The notes under the pieces were generated by a model that ran no database searches, was not told where the DNA came from, and saw nothing but the letters and a program-made list of their open reading frames with translations. Source: Runella defluvii (GTDB taxonomy: Bacteria; Bacteroidota; Bacteroidia; Cytophagales; Spirosomataceae). From it: 64,000 nucleotides of DNA. Shown piece after piece: positions 62,126-64,000 of the stretch. How positions within the stretch are numbered: the first letter of the stretch is position 1; the number at the start of each line of letters is the position of its first letter. The position numbers and the translations under genes were made by a program. Location of the stretch: contig NZ_JACIBY010000009.1 in the NCBI RefSeq assembly GCF_014195535.1, positions 197,224 to 261,223 on the forward strand, read 5' to 3'.

Positions 62126-63040
62126 ATGATTTCAAAAATTGAAGGGTTAGTAGCCGCGCCTTTTACCCCCATGTACGCTGATGGTAGCCTAAACCTGAGC
62201 CTAATTCCTGTTTATGCTAATATGCTCATTCAAAACAAAGTAAAGGGGGCATTTATCGCAGGTTCGACAGGTGAGGGAGTGTCGATGAGTTTTGATGAAA
62301 AAGTGCAGCTATTAAAGGCATGGGGGAAAATTCCCAAGGGGTCTTTGTTAAAAATTGCCATGGTGGGCGGAAATTCTGTTCAAGAAATGAAACTCCTTGC
62401 GCAACTTGCCGAGCAACTTCAGTTCGACGCCATAGCCATTTTAGCTCCCCATTATTTTATTTTAAATAAAGCTGAGGTGTTAGCCCAAATTTGCATTGAG
62501 GTGGGTAAAGCTGCTCCAAAAACGGGGCTATATTTTTATCATATTCCCGTTTTGACGGGTGTTAACGTATCAATGGTGGACTTCTTAGAAAAAATGGATG
62601 GCCAACTTCCCAATTTCCAAGGCATCAAATACACGCACCACGATATGATGGAATTTAACCGCTGTTTAAACTTTGCAGATGAAAAGTACGATATTTTATG
62701 GGGGTGGGATGAAGTATTTTTGGGAGGAATGGCCATGGGAGCCCGCGGCGGAGTGGGCAGCACCTTCAATTATGCAGCTCCTTTGTATCATCAATTGATA
62801 GAAGCATTTAAGGCTGGCGACTTAGTAAAAGCGCGAAAACTTCAAGAAAAATCCATCGAAATCGTCCAGCTTTTGGGGAAATATGGCGGTATAGCCACAG
62901 GAAAGGCTTTCATGCGGGCGATTGGACTTGACTGTGGACAATTCCGTTTGCCAGTACAGAACATGACAGAATCGCAGTATGAAGCTTTTTTAGAGGATTT
63001 AAACAGAATTGATTTTTATCGGTATGCTTCGAAATTTTAG
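62126..63040 (+). CDS. nanA: N-acetylneuraminate lyase (DHDPS/NanA family)
   Basis: 304 residues, no signal peptide. TIM-barrel aldolase motifs: LVAAPFTPMYADGSLN, FIAGSTGEGVSMSFDEK with the carboxylate-binding GSTGE, AIAILAPHYF, Tyr138 in LYFYHIPVLTGVNVSM, and Schiff-base Lys168 in GIKYTHHDMMEF. The TGV after the catalytic Tyr and the conserved GIKYT are typical of NanA rather than DapA. It splits N-acetylneuraminate into N-acetylmannosamine and pyruvate. It follows susD by 37 bp; transcription ends at the hairpin 63183-63211. Confidence 0.92.
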   Translation: MISKIEGLVAAPFTPMYADGSLNLSLIPVYANMLIQNKVKGAFIAGSTGEGVSMSFDEKVQLLKAWGKIPKGSLLKIAMVGGNSVQEMKLLAQLAEQLQFDAIAILAPHYFILNKAEVLAQICIEVGKAAPKTGLYFYHIPVLTGVNVSMVDFLEKMDGQLPNFQGIKYTHHDMMEFNRCLNFADEKYDILWGWDEVFLGGMAMGARGGVGSTFNYAAPLYHQLIEAFKAGDLVKARKLQEKSIEIVQLLGKYGGIATGKAFMRAIGLDCGQFRLPVQNMTESQYEAFLEDLNRIDFYRYASKF

Positions 63041-63132
63041 GAACGCAATGTTTCTTCTACTAAGATGCAGTCTCTTTTGGGACGATAAATAGTAGCGCTC
63101 TATTTTAAGTATTCAGTCAAAACTTTTAGAGT

Positions 63133-63166
63133 AATTCAAAGTAGCCTCAGTAGAGGCATTACATTT
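63133..63166. repeat. Dispersed 34-bp repeat, copy 2
   Basis: Matches 24335-24368 at 30 of 34 positions, with the GCCTC-AGTA-GAGGC hairpin preserved. It is downstream of nanA, as copy 1 is downstream of the sulfatase gene. Confidence 0.7.
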
Positions 63167-63182
63167 CAAGTGCTTAAAGCGC

Positions 63183-63211
63183 AAAAAGCCCCAGATAACT
63201 GAGGCTTTTTT
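63183..63211. terminator. Bidirectional terminator between nanA and the tRNA-like array
   Basis: AAAAAGCC (63183-63190) pairs with GGCTTTTT (63203-63210); the stem continues after one mismatch as CAG/CTG with an ATAA loop. T-runs occur in both reading directions, so it can stop nanA transcripts and the minus-strand tRNA transcript. Confidence 0.85.
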
Positions 63212-63215
63212 AATG

Positions 63216-63306
63216 TGGGAGTTGAGGGATTCGAACGGCAGCGGCCGACCGTCCCCGACCCTCTGCTTGTAAGGCAGATGCTCTGAACCAGCTGAGCTAA
63301 ACTCCC
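63216..63306 (-). tRNA. tRNA-Val(UAC)-like gene with 16-nt T-stem insertion, copy 1
   Basis: Minus strand, 91 nt with discriminator A; no encoded CCA. Acceptor GGGAGTT pairs with AACTCCC, D-arm GCTC...GAGC, anticodon arm TCTGC-CTTACAA-GCAGA with anticodon TAC, T-loop TTCGAAT and 3' T-stem CCCTC are all normal. Between GGGG and the G next to the T-loop there are 16 extra nucleotides, ACGGTCGGCCGCTGCC; without them the gene would be an ordinary 75-nt tRNA-Val. The insert plus neighbour can form CGGC-CGCT-GCCG. Whether the RNA is functional is uncertain. Confidence 0.7.
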
Positions 63307-63353
63307 TAAGGTCTTTCTTCACTATTTTTATTGACAAACTCGTCGTTTGTTCG

Positions 63354-63417
63354 TGGGAGTTGAGGGATTCGAACGGCAGCGGCCGACCGTCCCCGACTCT
63401 CTGCTTGTAAGGCAGAT
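63354..63417 (-). pseudogene. Truncated tRNA-Val-like unit (3' two-thirds only), copy 2
   Basis: 64 nt from the anticodon stem to the discriminator with the same 16-nt insert; acceptor 5' strand and D-arm are absent. One substitution next to the anticodon stem (GAGTC for GGGTC). Confidence 0.8.
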
Positions 63418-63435
63418 TGGTCTCCTTTATTTTTG

Positions 63436-63499
63436 TGGGAGTTGAGGGATTCGAACGGCAGCGGCCGACCGTCCCCGACCCTCTGCTTGTAAGGCAGAT
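63436..63499 (-). pseudogene. Truncated tRNA-Val-like unit, copy 3
   Basis: 64 nt, identical to the corresponding part of the full copy 1, including the T-arm insert. The 5' half is replaced by the TGGTCTCC linker. Confidence 0.8.
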
Positions 63500-63519
63500 T
63501 GGTCTCCTTTTATTTTTCG

Positions 63520-63583
63520 TGGGAGTTGAGGGATTCGAACGGCAGCGGCCGACCGTCCCCGATCCTCTGCTTGTAAGGCAGAT
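63520..63583 (-). pseudogene. Truncated tRNA-Val-like unit, copy 4
   Basis: 64 nt with one substitution in the variable region (GATC for GACC on the plus strand). Insert and T-loop are intact. Confidence 0.8.
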
Positions 63584-63603
63584 TGGTCTCCTTCTATTTT
63601 TCG

Positions 63604-63666
63604 TGGGAGTTGAGGGATTGAACGGCAGCGGCCGACCGTCCCAGACCCTCTGCTTGTAAGGCAGAT
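63604..63666 (-). pseudogene. Truncated tRNA-Val-like unit, copy 5
   Basis: 63 nt. The T-loop has lost one base (TTCAAT instead of TTCGAAT) and there is one substitution in the GGGG run before the insert. Confidence 0.8.
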
Positions 63667-63686
63667 TGGTCTCCTTTTATTTTCCG

Positions 63687-63776
63687 TGGGAGTTGAGGGA
63701 TTGAACGGCAGCGGCCGACCGTCCCCGACCCTCTGCTTGTAAGGCAGATGCTCTGAACCAGCTGAGCTAAACTCCC
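63687..63776 (-). tRNA. tRNA-Val(UAC)-like gene with T-stem insertion and damaged T-loop, copy 6
   Basis: 90 nt; same as copy 1 except that one T-loop base is deleted (TTCAAT), as in copy 5. The loss of a base in the nearly invariant TTCGAAT loop argues against normal function for this copy. It shares the one-base deletion with its neighbour, which suggests local duplication. Confidence 0.6.
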
Positions 63777-63823
63777 TAAGGTTTTTCTTCACTATTTTTA
63801 TTGACAAACTCGTCGTTTGTTCG

Positions 63824-63887
63824 TGGGAGTTGAGGGATTCGAACGGCAGCGGCCGACCGTCCCCGACTCTCTGCTTGTAAGGCAGAT
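63824..63887 (-). pseudogene. Truncated tRNA-Val-like unit, copy 7
   Basis: 64 nt, identical to copy 2 including its GAGTC substitution and preceded by the same 47-bp linker, so it is a duplicate of the copy 1-copy 2 block. Confidence 0.8.
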
Positions 63888-63906
63888 TGGTCTCCTTCTA
63901 TTTTTG

Positions 63907-63997
63907 TGGGAGTTGAGGGATTCGAACGGCAGCGGCCGACCGTCCCCGACCCTCTGCTTGTAAGGCAGATGCTCTGAACCAGCTGAGCTAAACTCCC
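63907..63997 (-). tRNA. tRNA-Val(UAC)-like gene with 16-nt T-stem insertion, copy 8
   Basis: 91 nt, identical to copy 1 throughout the tRNA-like part. It ends three bases before the window edge; its promoter or further units would lie beyond. The TAC anticodon and intact TTCGAAT loop are present. Confidence 0.7.
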
Positions 63998-64000
63998 TAA

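Larger units (their letters stand above)
63216..63997 (-). repeat. Tandem array of full and truncated tRNA-Val-like units
   Basis: Eight units in the same orientation in the order full, 4 truncated, full, truncated, full (left to right). Full units carry a 47-bp linker on their right side (63307-63353 and 63777-63823, one difference) that contains ACAAAC-TCGTC-GTTTGT. Truncated units are followed by an 18-20-bp linker TGGTCTCCTTTTATTTTTCG or close variants. The stretch starting at 63216 repeats from 63687, giving a higher-order period of about 470 bp. The array continues to the window edge. Confidence 0.9.

Noticed and set aside
63417..63807. Open reading frames with periodic peptide repeats on both strands across the right-end array
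   Set aside because: They are translations of the tRNA-like repeats; repeat length and absence of stops explain them. No start signal or coding bias.
63216..63997. CRISPR array
   Set aside because: Units are 64-91 bp and fold as tRNA or tRNA fragments; the spacers are nearly identical to each other and no cas gene is near.

Overview
The window looks like chromosomal DNA from a member of the Bacteroidota, most likely order Cytophagales (Runella/Spirosoma/Dyadobacter-like; this is inference). The evidence is a SusC/SusD pair, a type IX secretion sorting domain, LytTR regulators with LytS-type kinases, many AraC regulators, weak Shine-Dalgarno signals, and promoter candidates of the TTTG-N19-TAnnTTTG type. 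GC content is moderate, with AT-rich intergenic DNA.

Layout. 1-6165 (minus): three secreted proteins, namely two paralogous seven-repeat RCC1-like propellers and a large Ig/cadherin-like surface protein that runs off the left edge. 7035-10862: a LytTR response regulator, a TPR-containing histidine kinase and an AraC regulator in AT-rich DNA with repeated short motifs. 10926-24304: a degenerate-Nudix transcription factor divergent from a long run of secreted hydrolases (three type-B carboxylesterases, an amidohydrolase, three esterase-D-like enzymes, a Tat-exported sugar isomerase-like protein and a sulfatase). 24305-28552: a scrap region (dispersed repeat, three-stem element, gutted four-helix-bundle gene), then a CitMHS transporter, a RAYT transposase gene and two AtuA-type genes packed like an operon. 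28683-49787: regulators and metabolic genes, including apbE, cysE, a Dabb protein, two paralogous SDR-AraC cassettes, an NTF2-like/glucose-sorbosone dehydrogenase fusion, an ECF sigma factor fused to membrane and secreted segments opposite an outer-membrane barrel, and a DUF805 gene with a near-completely deleted second copy. 49954-53752: a LytS/LytTR pair, orphan trpA, a LolA-like protein and a T9SS sorting-domain-only protein.

53874-63040 is a coherent sialic-acid utilisation locus: epimerase (AGE) and sialidase on the minus strand, a FadR-type regulator, then SusC, SusD and N-acetylneuraminate lyase on the plus strand. Released sialic acid would be imported by SusCD, cleaved by the lyase to ManNAc plus pyruvate, and ManNAc epimerised to GlcNAc. 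A related 18-bp sequence lies beside the regulator start and again over the SusC promoter.

The most unusual feature is the right end (63216-63997): a tandem minus-strand array of eight tRNA-Val(UAC)-like units, three full length and five lacking the 5' half. All eight carry the same GC-rich 16-nt insertion in the T-stem. The array has a higher-order period of about 470 bp and reaches the window edge. Other mobile or selfish traces are a REPIN-like nested palindrome (19366-19511) and the RAYT gene, whose own coding sequence contains a 28-bp perfect palindrome plus a 12-bp tandem repeat.
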